Positions 9,401-17,716 of a stretch of DNA of 51,683 nt are shown piece after piece (position 1 is the stretch's first letter; every line of letters begins with the position of its first letter). The stretch is from a virus: positions 1-51,683 of the IMG/VR virus record IMGVR_UViG_3300047552_000616, one strand, 5' to 3'. The position numbers and the translations under genes were made by a program. A model generated the notes under the pieces. The model did not search any database. It was given only the letters and a program-made list of their open reading frames with translations, and was not told the DNA's origin.

Positions 9401-11665
9401 GAATTTAAGCCTGCTGTCCAGGACTCCGTTAACTCCAAACTTATCGAGGCAGATATCGCGGGTGCTGAGCAGGGGTATACACCTGAAGAACAGCAGCTAG
9501 TTAGTAGCTTAAGACAGGAGCTAGTAGGTATCCACGACTTACAACGAAAGTTGGACTACAAGATTGGTGGCATACGTAATCCCAAAGATAACCCGACATA
9601 TTGGCCCAGTGTATTGAGCAAGGAATCTCTAGATATCCTCACGAATCGCCCCCTTAGCCAAGAGGCCAAAGACATTAAGAATACCATCGCGGACTACTAT
9701 GTCCAAGCTTCCGGAGGTAAAATCCAGAAACCTGAAGCCTTAGATATCTTCCAAGAATACTTGAATGCTCTTCAGGGGATTCGTCGCGCCGGGATTGATC
9801 GGATTAAATTTGGTGCATTAAACAAAGCAGAAGGTTTAGGCCTACCTGCTAGTGTTCGTGAGAAGTCCTTGCTAGAGACTATAAGACGATATGGCCAACG
9901 AGCGGCTCGCGATATGGCCTTCTTCCAGTATCTCCAATCTAATCCCGCAATCCGAAAGATATTAAATATAGATGATCTTGAAGGCAAACGATTCGGGCCA
10001 AGTGAAGAGGTTAAGATACCGGGAACTGAAGAGAATGCTGAGACCCTGATATCTGACGATAGGGTTAAGCGAGCATTGCAGTATGTATATGAGCCAGGTG
10101 GTAATATCCTAGAAGTTCCGCCATGGCTTAGGCAGACAATGCGTATCGTAAGTAACTCGATATTTGGCGCGGGAACGGGGGTTAGGGATACTATATCTTC
10201 TGTTGCCCAGATGATGCCATATATTAGGATGCAGGATTATGGGACATACTTCAATGCTCTAGGTAAGGTGGCTGGGAATTATGGTAAACTTAAGCAAACA
10301 GTAGAGAATCTCGGGCTATTGCGCAAAGACCAGCAATCTATGTATTTCGGTGAAGATGAGTTCATGAAACTCACTGACCGATATGCTAGAAATGCCTCCA
10401 AGTTGGCAGATACACTCTACAAATATTCAGGTCGCCAGAAGCTAGAGGAATTCAACCGGATATATACCTATGCCATCGGGGAAGATCTAGCTATCAAGAA
10501 TTTCCTCCGAGCTAAATCCGGAGATAAGCAAGCACAAAAGATGCTCCAGGAATTTGGGGATATTGTCGAGGGTGGCGTCGAGCAATATTGGACCGAGCCA
10601 GGGAAAGATATCCCGGAAGATGCTATCCAGAAGGTAGCGACTAGATTCACTGATAGAGTTCAGCAGGAATACAATCCCAACGATCTTCCCGCTTGGGCTA
10701 TCAGTGGTCCCATTGCACCATACTTTACCGTCGCGCGCTGGAGTATTGGTAAGGCCAATAATATCTACCGGGATGTATTTGTGCCCGCGAAGAATGGGGA
10801 TTTTGCTCCACTGCTAGCCTATACGCTTGGTAGCTTTATGACTGGCGCGGCAATCCAACAGATCAATAAGTTCCTAAATGCCAAGAAAGATTACAATCCA
10901 ACTGTAGTTGAAGCTTTCAGTGAACAGGGAACAGATATTCAGGAGCAGGTAAATAGTATCCTGAACTTAGCATCCCTCGGCTCCTATGCTGGAATCACTT
11001 CAGATATGGCCAAGATGTTAGGTGATGCAATGTCCGGACGTATGCCTAGGGGATACAATATCCCAGTGATTAATACGTTAACGGATACCATTATGGGTAA
11101 TCTTATCAACGCTAAACAAGCGATAGAAGAGGGCGCACCGCCAGTAGAGACTATGCTATCGTTCGTTGAGGATGTATTGGTTAACACTGTGCAGGATGTG
11201 AGGATGGTAGCTAACAGAACATGGAAGGCTGAAGAAGTAGAGAAGAAGGAGAAGTTTAGAGACTTAGCTACCTACGAGAAGATCACGGGAAGGAATACTC
11301 CGGAATTGCGTCCGAGTATGCCTAACCGTTATTTGCGCCCAGAAGAGCGGGCGTTTAAAGAAGAGAAGAATCCCCAGGTTGCAGGTCAAATGGCTGGGGA
11401 TTTGGTGAGGAAACTTGTGGCTGAAGCTACTGATAAAGCTACGGGTAGAGTTGATGTGGAGAAATTACAGTCTGGTTTAAGTCGGGTTAAGCGAATGAAT
11501 TACCAGACATTCCCTGCGCCCGAAACAAATCCACAGAAATTCATGGGATATAAACGCTTCCTTGAAGAGACACAAGGGCCGGGGGAAGCACAAGGCCGGA
11601 TGACTGACTTCCTAAAGACACGGGAAATCAATAGGGCTAAGAGTTTGATGATACCAAATCTTTAG
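6455..11665 (+). CDS. Giant internal virion/ejection protein with zincin-like motif
   Basis: This 1736-residue protein is the last gene of the late arm. The N terminus has a Gly/Ala-rich hydrophobic stretch (about residues 70-125) that could insert in membranes. Long charged coiled coils follow (about 270-360 and 430-520), then a proline-rich linker. Residues 686-690 read HEANH, an HExxH zinc-protease-type motif, in the block IAIHEANHRLRM. The C-terminal half, from about residue 930, is helical and resembles the large polyvalent or ejection proteins of podoviruses. A linker pattern (TRYAP followed by SPKLPSPP or SAKLPSRP) occurs at about residues 605 and 908 and brackets the zincin block. It probably enters the cell with the DNA. 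Its 3' end overlaps the opposing gene by 29 bp. Confidence 0.65.
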   Translation: MPVFLQPEEKANLLRAKGYDPAQYDVNEFGIISQKPQQTVINQQPPSGFSPTVNPPTTDKVSRTQALVSGAGSSAGSTVGGLGLPALAMGLGVFSGVGTVPSLLGLTALGIGGSYLGGKAQQGIESAVLPQPAFESLQQSRAVAQAEHPYAFGAGAVLPSGFALRPSVSMLRDAGKALVGARPIGSLAMRDLPLIQQQALANTAIGGALGAGIPTAQSLIQRGELPPLSELIPSTAAGLLLNTPTKLVGQKILRFPAPANREIDSVTAAKYQKRVDYFKGMGLGDEEAAALALKEAELLRAKESADLETKKYGDEYRRLQEGQTEAERFAQEQQERELVTFREQLRERQKLARIPVEDQPTQGPAFTAKDSEGNYIWDKKSFGQAVKKAVATGRFPESLLKKYRIESGDPRSVDTSIKLNESQLREFMDKEFNPAIGEAMGIEQDILKQQKAAADVERQQADVKKARVDAANLLKQQAAYNERYRLYTELKKNNVPEEKIKDFAGPDYRDFSSKWNRERVSATVKAAPGLDTAGREGELASGLEGGLDVRDIQQQIAEEVKPKIEPFKPTEPAAPTYPKPAEDIDLRQLQATMKRNQLGEPPAEGTTRYAPDEESTPTSPKLPSPPEEPSPEALKIAGRAGLTDIVGREELTGDKGEPVFGKWQPKKPQEAEVSQQAPDPDSIAIHEANHRLRMNDYAGMTKTGKALWERGEALGNDAAKALGISPEELLVRAITPRTKELARMRLSRERGNQLKTWWRDFMSNVRYTLGKDTADDIANILSRRQLDQINYWESPLAGKDILTMVKGIPGYGQGDTRLAPEKDKFGYVDMDIPAAKAIAEKVGLRWDGEQGWYGENDQVEGIWGFTDTNPKSPAYKATFYTKAGASEGEVRAKFEEKVGQFKSGGEGETRYAPATDTGESPASAKLPSRPDPFHHLLMPVNEKVKLIGGSSAGLLSKQLKAFEGGSKYYRGQFVSKLQNISEEFKPAVQDSVNSKLIEADIAGAEQGYTPEEQQLVSSLRQELVGIHDLQRKLDYKIGGIRNPKDNPTYWPSVLSKESLDILTNRPLSQEAKDIKNTIADYYVQASGGKIQKPEALDIFQEYLNALQGIRRAGIDRIKFGALNKAEGLGLPASVREKSLLETIRRYGQRAARDMAFFQYLQSNPAIRKILNIDDLEGKRFGPSEEVKIPGTEENAETLISDDRVKRALQYVYEPGGNILEVPPWLRQTMRIVSNSIFGAGTGVRDTISSVAQMMPYIRMQDYGTYFNALGKVAGNYGKLKQTVENLGLLRKDQQSMYFGEDEFMKLTDRYARNASKLADTLYKYSGRQKLEEFNRIYTYAIGEDLAIKNFLRAKSGDKQAQKMLQEFGDIVEGGVEQYWTEPGKDIPEDAIQKVATRFTDRVQQEYNPNDLPAWAISGPIAPYFTVARWSIGKANNIYRDVFVPAKNGDFAPLLAYTLGSFMTGAAIQQINKFLNAKKDYNPTVVEAFSEQGTDIQEQVNSILNLASLGSYAGITSDMAKMLGDAMSGRMPRGYNIPVINTLTDTIMGNLINAKQAIEEGAPPVETMLSFVEDVLVNTVQDVRMVANRTWKAEEVEKKEKFRDLATYEKITGRNTPELRPSMPNRYLRPEERAFKEEKNPQVAGQMAGDLVRKLVAEATDKATGRVDVEKLQSGLSRVKRMNYQTFPAPETNPQKFMGYKRFLEETQGPGEAQGRMTDFLKTREINRAKSLMIPNL

Positions 11666-11846
11666 GCCTCACCGGATTCTTACAATATTCTTTAATGAAA
11701 GTTTCTGTTTCTAGCTTTCCCCATCGCGCCTCTGCCCATCGAATCATCTTACGTATTGGATCGTCAGATAATCCCAATACTTGATTTCTGTGCATTCCAT
11801 GATGCCAAGCTACTGCGAATATATGTTGTAATTTACTAGTATTCAT
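11637..11846 (-). CDS. Small protein, unknown, last gene of leftward arm
   Basis: The product is 69 residues, basic and helical (DDPIRKMIRWAEARWGKLETETFIKEY). Its ATG overlaps the stop of the DUF3987-type gene in an ATGA arrangement, which supports translation by coupling. Its final 29 bp overlap the 3' end of the giant virion protein gene on the other strand. The function is not recognised. Confidence 0.55.
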   Translation of the reverse strand: MNTSKLQHIFAVAWHHGMHRNQVLGLSDDPIRKMIRWAEARWGKLETETFIKEYCKNPVRPKDLVSSNS

Positions 11847-13318
11847 AGCAATCCAAGCTCTTTAGCCTTCTCTCTCAATGCTTGCATTTGATTACCAACT
11901 GCAAGCATTTTTTCATTTCTAATTTGCATCTCCAAAACATCCCGGTCCGAAGCTCGGGGTGCATTAAGCGGGACATACACTACCTTAGGTTTATTGTTAA
12001 TTAATGTTGTTGTATCTTTCTCCACACCGATCTTACCTACTGTTTGGAGATATCTGACTACATCTAGAAGTTCGTTTTCCTTCATGGGAAACTTAGCCCA
12101 TATGTCCCGGAAAGATTGTCGCGGATGGGAGAATAGCCATCGCTCAACTTCGCCGCAAATTGTGGAGAATTCATTTGAGCCAACTAAGCTCAGAGCTTTT
12201 GACATCTTAGGTTCGATAGCTTCTAGTTGGGCTAACACTTTCTTAACCGTGGGCAATCTTATCACGAAATCTGTAGTTTGATCTGCAAAGTGATGCGCCA
12301 TGGCTAGCTTCTGTGTGGTTATGTTCTTGCGAGCATAGTAGGAATCTAGCTTAGGATCTGTATTGATTCGTTCATTGGGTAAGATCTTAGTGAAATATGT
12401 ATGGAGGAATTCATCTGCTTCCGGGTCAAAACTAACCTGGCCGAAAGCCTTACTTAGTGCTAATAGGTGATCCAATATATGTTTCTTACACTCTAGTTGT
12501 TCATCATTGAAGTCCGGGATTCTGAAAGCATACCGTCGCGGGACTTCCTCGTAGATAATCACCGTCCTACCAAAGAATCCTTCATGAAGTAATCCTTTGG
12601 CCTTACCTTCCATTAAGAAATCACTGACAGTTCCAGCTATTAAACTAGTGCATGTATTTTTCAGCAGGTCATTACCCTGTGTTTTAGTCCGATATTCAAA
12701 TGGACCACAATCATATGTGGTTAGCAGATATCGGACTACCTGTTCAGCTTCGCGACGAAATAGCGTGGACATTTCGGGAAGGATAAAGCATATGCTATTA
12801 TGCATATATCTACCCTTTGGAGCTAATACTCTAGTGGGTTTTTGATCAACTAGATACCGGGGATTAGATCCATTAAAACGAACCAAATCTTCAAAGCTAG
12901 TAGCATCAGCACCAACAGGGAACACAAGAGAATCCTCGATTTGTCGCGGACCACGCTGACCATTCCTTAAGTTCTGCATTGCAGCCATACCATCTAGCAT
13001 CCCGGCCAATGCTGCTTGAAAGTCATCGGGACTTATTCCCTGAGTTTGGGCTTTAGCTTCCTCTTTGGCTGGTAGCTTTCGTTTTACTATATGATGACTG
13101 AGGAAACTCCTAACAGGCCCAAGGACTAGTCCCTTGCCTACTCCTGGTGGCCCAACAAGCATCACATACATATTGGCGAAAAGTGGCATCTCTTCACCAC
13201 CACACCAAACTCTTCGTTGAAGCGCAGCCGCGATAAGGAAATAAAACCCGAAGTCAATAAAATGATCCGGTGATGTTATGTCCTTAAGGTAGTATCTCCA
13301 GCGATCTAGGTTGGTCAT
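11843..13318 (-). CDS. DUF3987-type P-loop ATPase, probable replication protein
   Basis: The 491-residue product has a Walker A motif GPPGVGKG at residues 56-63 inside NMYVMLVGPPGVGKG and a hydrophobic-acidic ICFILPEMSTLFRR segment at about 170-180 where Walker B is expected. The family pattern (FGFYFLIAAALQRRVW then the P-loop, and later STLIAGTVSDFL) is that of DUF3987 proteins, which often stand in for helicase or primase modules in phages. The C terminus has a winged-helix-like part (FRDIWAKFPMKENELLDVVRYLQTVGKI). It is next to the polymerase genes, so a role in replication is likely. I see no separate DnaB helicase or DnaG primase here. Confidence 0.65.
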   Translation of the reverse strand: MTNLDRWRYYLKDITSPDHFIDFGFYFLIAAALQRRVWCGGEEMPLFANMYVMLVGPPGVGKGLVLGPVRSFLSHHIVKRKLPAKEEAKAQTQGISPDDFQAALAGMLDGMAAMQNLRNGQRGPRQIEDSLVFPVGADATSFEDLVRFNGSNPRYLVDQKPTRVLAPKGRYMHNSICFILPEMSTLFRREAEQVVRYLLTTYDCGPFEYRTKTQGNDLLKNTCTSLIAGTVSDFLMEGKAKGLLHEGFFGRTVIIYEEVPRRYAFRIPDFNDEQLECKKHILDHLLALSKAFGQVSFDPEADEFLHTYFTKILPNERINTDPKLDSYYARKNITTQKLAMAHHFADQTTDFVIRLPTVKKVLAQLEAIEPKMSKALSLVGSNEFSTICGEVERWLFSHPRQSFRDIWAKFPMKENELLDVVRYLQTVGKIGVEKDTTTLINNKPKVVYVPLNAPRASDRDVLEMQIRNEKMLAVGNQMQALREKAKELGLL

Positions 13319-13319
13319 A

Positions 13320-13811
13320 TTAAGGCTGCCTTCCCAATAGTAAATATTCTTCGGGAACGAGTAATACTCCTTCCATCCATGGCAATACTACAAGAAGCAT
13401 TCCAAGTAATATATTAGGAGTATGGATATTATATTGTTCTAGCTGTTTAATTACGAGTGGTTGATATATCATTAAATTAGAACCCATTAAAGCATTAAAA
13501 TGTTCTATTCCCATTAAGATAGTAAATTTTCTAGAGGTACAAAAATTATACTCACGATGAAGATGAGAGGAAAGCTTTATAATTTCAGTATAAAGTTTTT
13601 CTTTATCTATTGTAACAGTTTCCGTGATAGTAAGTTCTTCTTGCTTCTTCTTTACCCATCCGATTTGCTGCAAGAATTTAATATATGAGTTAGCTCTCTT
13701 GCGAATAGTTTTCTTAACCGGCCTAAGTCGCTTAAGAATAAATTCTTCTTTTGAGTCTATCCACTTAGAAATTCTTTTACGATTATTTACAATAAATTTT
13801 TGGTATCTCAT
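13320..13811 (-). CDS. Unknown protein between polymerase and ATPase genes
   Basis: The 163-residue product has a very basic N terminus (residues 1-60, NNRKRISKWI and RPVKKTIRKRANSYIKFL) and a hydrophobic C terminus (ILLGMLLVVLPWMEGVLLVPEEYLLL). The start overlaps the polymerase C-part stop by 4 bp. The region is more AT-rich than its neighbours. The basic N terminus could bind nucleic acid, but I do not recognise the family. The context suggests a replication accessory protein. Confidence 0.5.
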   Translation of the reverse strand: MRYQKFIVNNRKRISKWIDSKEEFILKRLRPVKKTIRKRANSYIKFLQQIGWVKKKQEELTITETVTIDKEKLYTEIIKLSSHLHREYNFCTSRKFTILMGIEHFNALMGSNLMIYQPLVIKQLEQYNIHTPNILLGMLLVVLPWMEGVLLVPEEYLLLGRQP

Positions 13812-14818
13812 ATTTCCTTCATCCCTTCCGGATTTACTTTTTCATCGTAGTCATCCCAATTATATCCTGCACATACCTCAACCTTCATCTTAAATTCTTC
13901 TCCCTGCTCATTCTTTAAATCCTGCTCTAACATTGTTCTTAATGTGTTAGCCATTTCTTCAACGTCTGCTGTATTGTCTGGCACCTGCGTTAATATCGAA
14001 TCATGTTCATTGTTCAATATGTGCCAAATACTAGCTCGCATCGTAGTCTCAATATACTGCTGCAATCCATAGAATGCTATATTCGTTATTGTCCCTACAG
14101 TAGATTGAGGTATCCATGCTGTCATATCTCGCATGGCCTTTTCTGTTATGGGGCCATAGTAGTAGCATGGATGCCCGAAAAGATTTCTAAAAGCTAGCTT
14201 ATGTTTTAGCTTGTAGTCTATCGAATTAGCGTGCCACTCCCTTATTTCGGGAAAGAGCGAATGATATCCATCTAGAAAGGCATCAGCTTCTTTCCGGGAA
14301 ATGACCACCTTCCCTTCGGACTCTCGTAAGATGTCCTGCTGAAAAGTAGGTCCACGCATACGGTAATTTGCTGATAGCCCAGTCTTTTTGCCGATGAAAT
14401 ATCTGATCGGACTTGCTTTAATAGCTTTTTCCAATCCGGCCCATGCGTGAAATTGTTTGATTTCTCTGACAGGCAATGATAAGATTGTGTCGATGTGATG
14501 ATGACCTTCTTCTTTCCAATAGTTCCTGAAGATTTTTGCTGTGACATAAGTATGTAGTTTAATTTTGTTAAGAAATAACTGACGTAAATTACCGTCCCGA
14601 CATAACCAAGCAACAATTAAGGCTTCTGCTCCCGCTTGATCTGCTTTGACAAATTTATACCCCTGATCGGGAATGACTAATCGCTTCTCTTCTTGCGATA
14701 AGTTCTGGCAATTCCGTCCCCATATACCAAGGAGCTTGGAAGATCGGTTACGGAAGCTATTAGCTAGTCCGACTTTCCATGCTCCAGTGAGGCGGGATGG
14801 TGATAGGTTAGGGAGCAT
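13808..14818 (-). CDS. DNA polymerase family A, palm/fingers part (split gene)
   Basis: Numbered from the chosen ATG, the product is 336 residues and carries the C-terminal catalytic half of a family A polymerase. Motif A is at about 57-66 (FVKADQAGAEALIV, the counterpart of DYSQIELR). The O-helix, motif B, is at about 143-156 with GKKTGLSANYRMRG, and motif C is at about 271-276 (EHDSIL). The stretch before motif A (NRSSKLLGIWGRNCQNL) matches the usual TGRLSS...NLQN segment. Thumb and exonuclease are missing here and are encoded at 15549-17111. Two other genes lie between. An in-frame TTG at 14836 is an alternative start; I prefer ATG at 14818. The start overlaps the preceding gene. Confidence 0.85.
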   Translation of the reverse strand: MLPNLSPSRLTGAWKVGLANSFRNRSSKLLGIWGRNCQNLSQEEKRLVIPDQGYKFVKADQAGAEALIVAWLCRDGNLRQLFLNKIKLHTYVTAKIFRNYWKEEGHHHIDTILSLPVREIKQFHAWAGLEKAIKASPIRYFIGKKTGLSANYRMRGPTFQQDILRESEGKVVISRKEADAFLDGYHSLFPEIREWHANSIDYKLKHKLAFRNLFGHPCYYYGPITEKAMRDMTAWIPQSTVGTITNIAFYGLQQYIETTMRASIWHILNNEHDSILTQVPDNTADVEEMANTLRTMLEQDLKNEQGEEFKMKVEVCAGYNWDDYDEKVNPEGMKEI

Positions 14819-15224
14819 TGGAATAATCCCATTCAAAAGGATACCTAGATTTCAATGTCTCATACAACTCCATCAATACAGCATATAGTCTTGGGGCATT
14901 ATTCTTCATCATACTTCCATCTTCCCATTCACCTGTTCCGGGAATAAGGACATGATAACGGGGTTCGGGATATGCTGAAGCTATCTTTGTGAATTCATCT
15001 ATAATAATACCCTCATATGTCCGGAGTTCCATATCCCAAAAGAAATCCTGTTGCTTATTGCATGGTGCTCTCTTGGTTGTTATGGGAAAGCAATTGGGAT
15101 ACTTATTCCATGTGCATCGCCAATGATCTTCTCCTGCTCGCTTTAAGTTATCACCATATATGAAGCTTATTTCAGGATGCTCCATTACATACAGTGGAGT
15201 TATTTTATAGGGTATCTTAGTCAT
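14808..15224 (-). CDS. DUF7831-like protein inside the split polymerase locus
   Basis: The 138-residue product has the pattern FIYGDN...G........NKYPNCFPITTKRAP at residues 21-54. It resembles the FGDN...G.A..R...N..GIPTKR pattern of DUF7831-type phage proteins, which I associate with macro-like folds of unknown function. It lies between the two halves of DNA polymerase A. Its stop overlaps the start of the palm part, and its start overlaps the previous stop by 4 bp, so the genes are probably translationally coupled. The family call is from memory of the pattern. Confidence 0.55.
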   Translation of the reverse strand: MTKIPYKITPLYVMEHPEISFIYGDNLKRAGEDHWRCTWNKYPNCFPITTKRAPCNKQQDFFWDMELRTYEGIIIDEFTKIASAYPEPRYHVLIPGTGEWEDGSMMKNNAPRLYAVLMELYETLKSRYPFEWDYSNAP

Positions 15225-15556
15225 AGAACCTCAGTCAAGATTCGCCATGATTTTAGTGTGTTATTATCAAACACAAGTTCAACTGGAGTATCTTTAAGCT
15301 CCTCCACTGAATTCACTTTTGCTTCATCAAGAAACTTTGAGATTAGTCTAACCAATTCATCATGGAATTTACTCCGCTCTTTTTCTGTCCATACAGCATG
15401 CTTAGATTTCTTTATCTTAGTTGGGTCCCATGTAGTGAATCTCCAACCAACACCTCCAAAGGGACCGCCAAATTCAACATGAAGTCCAAGTCTTCCCTCG
15501 CATACACCAAACTTAATGCTTGTGATTTTTCCTAGTTTAATGTCGTTGTCATTCAT
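15221..15556 (-). CDS. Conserved small phage protein inside the split polymerase locus
   Basis: The product is 111 residues from the ATG that overlaps the polymerase N-part stop (MNDNDIKLGKITSIKFG). The pattern, with KLGKITSIKFGVCEGRLGLHV early and VNSVEELKDTPVELVFDNN plus LKSWRILTEVL at the end, matches a small protein family common in unrelated phages whose function I do not know. It is the first gene of the cassette separating polymerase halves. A longer TTG-started frame (15616) would lie inside the polymerase coding region and is less likely. Confidence 0.6.
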   Translation of the reverse strand: MNDNDIKLGKITSIKFGVCEGRLGLHVEFGGPFGGVGWRFTTWDPTKIKKSKHAVWTEKERSKFHDELVRLISKFLDEAKVNSVEELKDTPVELVFDNNTLKSWRILTEVL

Positions 15557-17111
15557 AACAATTCCATCTAATAAACTGTAATCCACTTGTTTGTTTTTGT
15601 ATCCGCCTAAATTCAATGGTGAGATCCAATATGGGATTGAATGCTTCCTTACTCTTCAACCATAGCTTCATCTTATATAGCTGACTTTTACCAAGGCTAG
15701 CCCGATGTGTTTTCTCGCTTCGGGCCATTACCTTATATCCCATCAGTTCATGGAAGTAATGAATGCATTGCTTATTGCTGGATGGTAGTAGCTCAAAGCC
15801 AGCTAGGATCTTAATCATCCGCATTATCTGCATCATTTTTCTGTCGTTCTCTTGGATCTTAGCTGTGGCCTTATCTTCATCAAAACAGATGCCCATTAAA
15901 CTATTCACTAGATAAGCATATAGTGCATTGTTAGTGCATTCTATGCTGGACTTCAACCCAGCATCCTTACTCGCCAGTCCATCCAGCCCTTCCTTTACCA
16001 ACATCATCCCATAGATATCCTTGCCATTATATTCCCACAGCTTACGCTCATCCCCGGCATTATGTGGTGCAAAGATACCCTCATCTTTATGGTAAGGTAA
16101 CCATGTTAAGTGACTCATTGCATGGCCAAGAGATTTCTCCACACCAACAAATGCCTTATGGTGGGATATCATCGTATCATATATCTTTCGGCCAAAAGGA
16201 ATCTTGTAGTAGTGTGCCAAGATAAATAAATCAAACATACTATTGTGCACCACTACTTCGTTATCCCTCATTCCCGCAGCCAATGCTCTAACCAAAAGTA
16301 TAGTCCTTTCGCCATAAGCCAGAGAACCATCATAGCGAAATATAGGCACAACAAACACAGAAGGAAATCCAAAGCTGAATCCGATACACCGAAGATTCGG
16401 CCTCTCTTCCATATCCGTTTCGATATCCAAGTATAGTGTTTTGTTTTTCGTGGTAATGAGCGTTTCATAAGCTTCCTCAAATGTGGGATAGATAACATAT
16501 TGAGGTGTGGGATGACATGGAACTTTACCGTTAAAGTTTAGTAGGATATCCTTAACCCGTCGCGTGTCTGTGGTCAGCCAAAAGCGATAATTAGATCGGC
16601 GGGTTTTACCATGATCTTTGATGGACTCATCTTCGGCATCAGCATCCTCTTCTCCATCTTCATTGTATCGTGGTGTAAGTTCACCGTCCGGGATAGCTTC
16701 GGCGGGATTTAGGTAGGGATTCTTATCCTTCTCCCAGTCCTGCATATCGAATGCATCCACGGGTAAGTAGCTTGCAATCGCCGGGATATCTGGATATTCC
16801 TTTAGCGATAACGGAGTGCCACGATGTTGATTGAGACTTAGCGCGGGATCGACTAGAGCTTTAAGGGCATCCGCACCAAGGATGAGGATAGATTTAGTGC
16901 CATCACGGAGTCTCTTGCCTCCGGCCCGATATGCCTCCAAATCCATCACGTCACATTGGAGGTTATTTATTTCGGGACGGAGGCAGTCTTCCCTAAACCA
17001 CAATCCTGCATTGCCAGCTAGGAGTTGCTTGGCTTGCATATCAAATCGCGATGGATTCGATAGGATTATTGTTAATCCTTTGTAGGAGAATTTAGGGGGA
17101 TGGTGGAACAT
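15549..17111 (-). CDS. DNA polymerase family A, UDG-like + 3'-5' exonuclease + thumb part (split gene)
   Basis: The product is 520 residues. Residues about 1-130 resemble the uracil-DNA-glycosylase superfamily domain found fused to some phage polymerases (ILILGADALKALVD, HRGTPL, IASYLPVDA). An acidic linker follows at 150-170. The DEDDy exonuclease has Exo I LDIETD at 228-233, Exo II HNSMFD at 289-294 and Exo III YNGKD at 361-365. The helical thumb begins at about 380 and stops abruptly after EFRRIQKQTSGLQFIRWN. The palm is encoded separately at 13808-14818. A terminator lies upstream at 17120-17152, so this gene may begin a new transcript or depend on read-through. Confidence 0.85.
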   Translation of the reverse strand: MFHHPPKFSYKGLTIILSNPSRFDMQAKQLLAGNAGLWFREDCLRPEINNLQCDVMDLEAYRAGGKRLRDGTKSILILGADALKALVDPALSLNQHRGTPLSLKEYPDIPAIASYLPVDAFDMQDWEKDKNPYLNPAEAIPDGELTPRYNEDGEEDADAEDESIKDHGKTRRSNYRFWLTTDTRRVKDILLNFNGKVPCHPTPQYVIYPTFEEAYETLITTKNKTLYLDIETDMEERPNLRCIGFSFGFPSVFVVPIFRYDGSLAYGERTILLVRALAAGMRDNEVVVHNSMFDLFILAHYYKIPFGRKIYDTMISHHKAFVGVEKSLGHAMSHLTWLPYHKDEGIFAPHNAGDERKLWEYNGKDIYGMMLVKEGLDGLASKDAGLKSSIECTNNALYAYLVNSLMGICFDEDKATAKIQENDRKMMQIMRMIKILAGFELLPSSNKQCIHYFHELMGYKVMARSEKTHRASLGKSQLYKMKLWLKSKEAFNPILDLTIEFRRIQKQTSGLQFIRWNCYE

Positions 17112-17119
17112 GCTGTGTA

Positions 17120-17152
17120 AATTAAAAGTCCCGATATTATATCCGTCGGGAC
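17120..17152 (-). terminator. Rho-independent terminator after ssDNA-binding-type gene
   Basis: On the minus strand GTCCCGA (17152-17146) pairs with TCGGGAC (17134-17128) around an 11-nt loop and is followed by TTTTAATTT. It ends the recombination gene group whose last gene is 17177-17716 and separates it from the polymerase genes. Confidence 0.75.
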
Positions 17153-17176
17153 CAGCGGAGGGTGGTAGTCTAGAGC

Positions 17177-17716
17177 TTAGAACTTATCGCTAGCTCCCTG
17201 CTGCGCAACAACAGTGCTAATCCCGAGGATACCATTCAACCCAATATTAACCCGATATCCACGGATAACATTATTGCCCTGAGCATCCTTAATGATATCC
17301 CCTACTTGTTGCCCCGGCTTAGGCGCGAGCCTCGCATAGTTTGGCTCGGCATTAACGATGGCATCCAAGAGCATACCATCGAGCCAATTCAAGTCCGGCG
17401 GATTCTCGGGATCAATATCATCAATCTCCGGATGTCCACAAGCCTCAAAGAAGTTGAACACATTATCCATGTTCTTCTCTGAGTATGTCAAGTAAACAGT
17501 TCCCTTAACTCCAGCAATGTTATACTTGACACCATCCACTTCGATGATATCCAGCCCGTTACCATCGCACACCAATTCCACAGGCAAGGTATGCTGTGGA
17601 TTGCCACTTCCCTTGGACTCACCAAAGGAAGGCTTACCACATCGGATGACATACCGATTTTGTGGGATGGGACAACTAGCACCAGACTTAACTACTTCGG
17701 ATTTTTTATATGACAT
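17177..17716 (-). CDS. ssDNA-binding-type protein (DUF669-like)
   Basis: The 179-residue product starts with SGASCPIPQNRYVIRC..PSFGESKGSGNP, the opening pattern of phage single-strand-binding proteins of the DUF669-like kind (xPxGxYxxRxxxxxxxxSKxGNP). A beta-barrel-like middle follows. It stands directly after a Sak4-like ATPase gene, the usual pairing in phage recombination modules. The leader is long, G-poor and rich in CAA/AACA repeats, with no Shine-Dalgarno site, and a terminator follows the gene. The role in coating replication or recombination intermediates is inferred from pattern and neighbour. Confidence 0.55.
   Translation of the reverse strand: MSYKKSEVVKSGASCPIPQNRYVIRCGKPSFGESKGSGNPQHTLPVELVCDGNGLDIIEVDGVKYNIAGVKGTVYLTYSEKNMDNVFNFFEACGHPEIDDIDPENPPDLNWLDGMLLDAIVNAEPNYARLAPKPGQQVGDIIKDAQGNNVIRGYRVNIGLNGILGISTVVAQQGASDKF

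Noticed and set aside
14808-15556. Group I intron or intein in the polymerase gene
   Set aside because: The two inserted genes fill the gap, and no splice motifs, intein blocks or homing endonuclease are visible.
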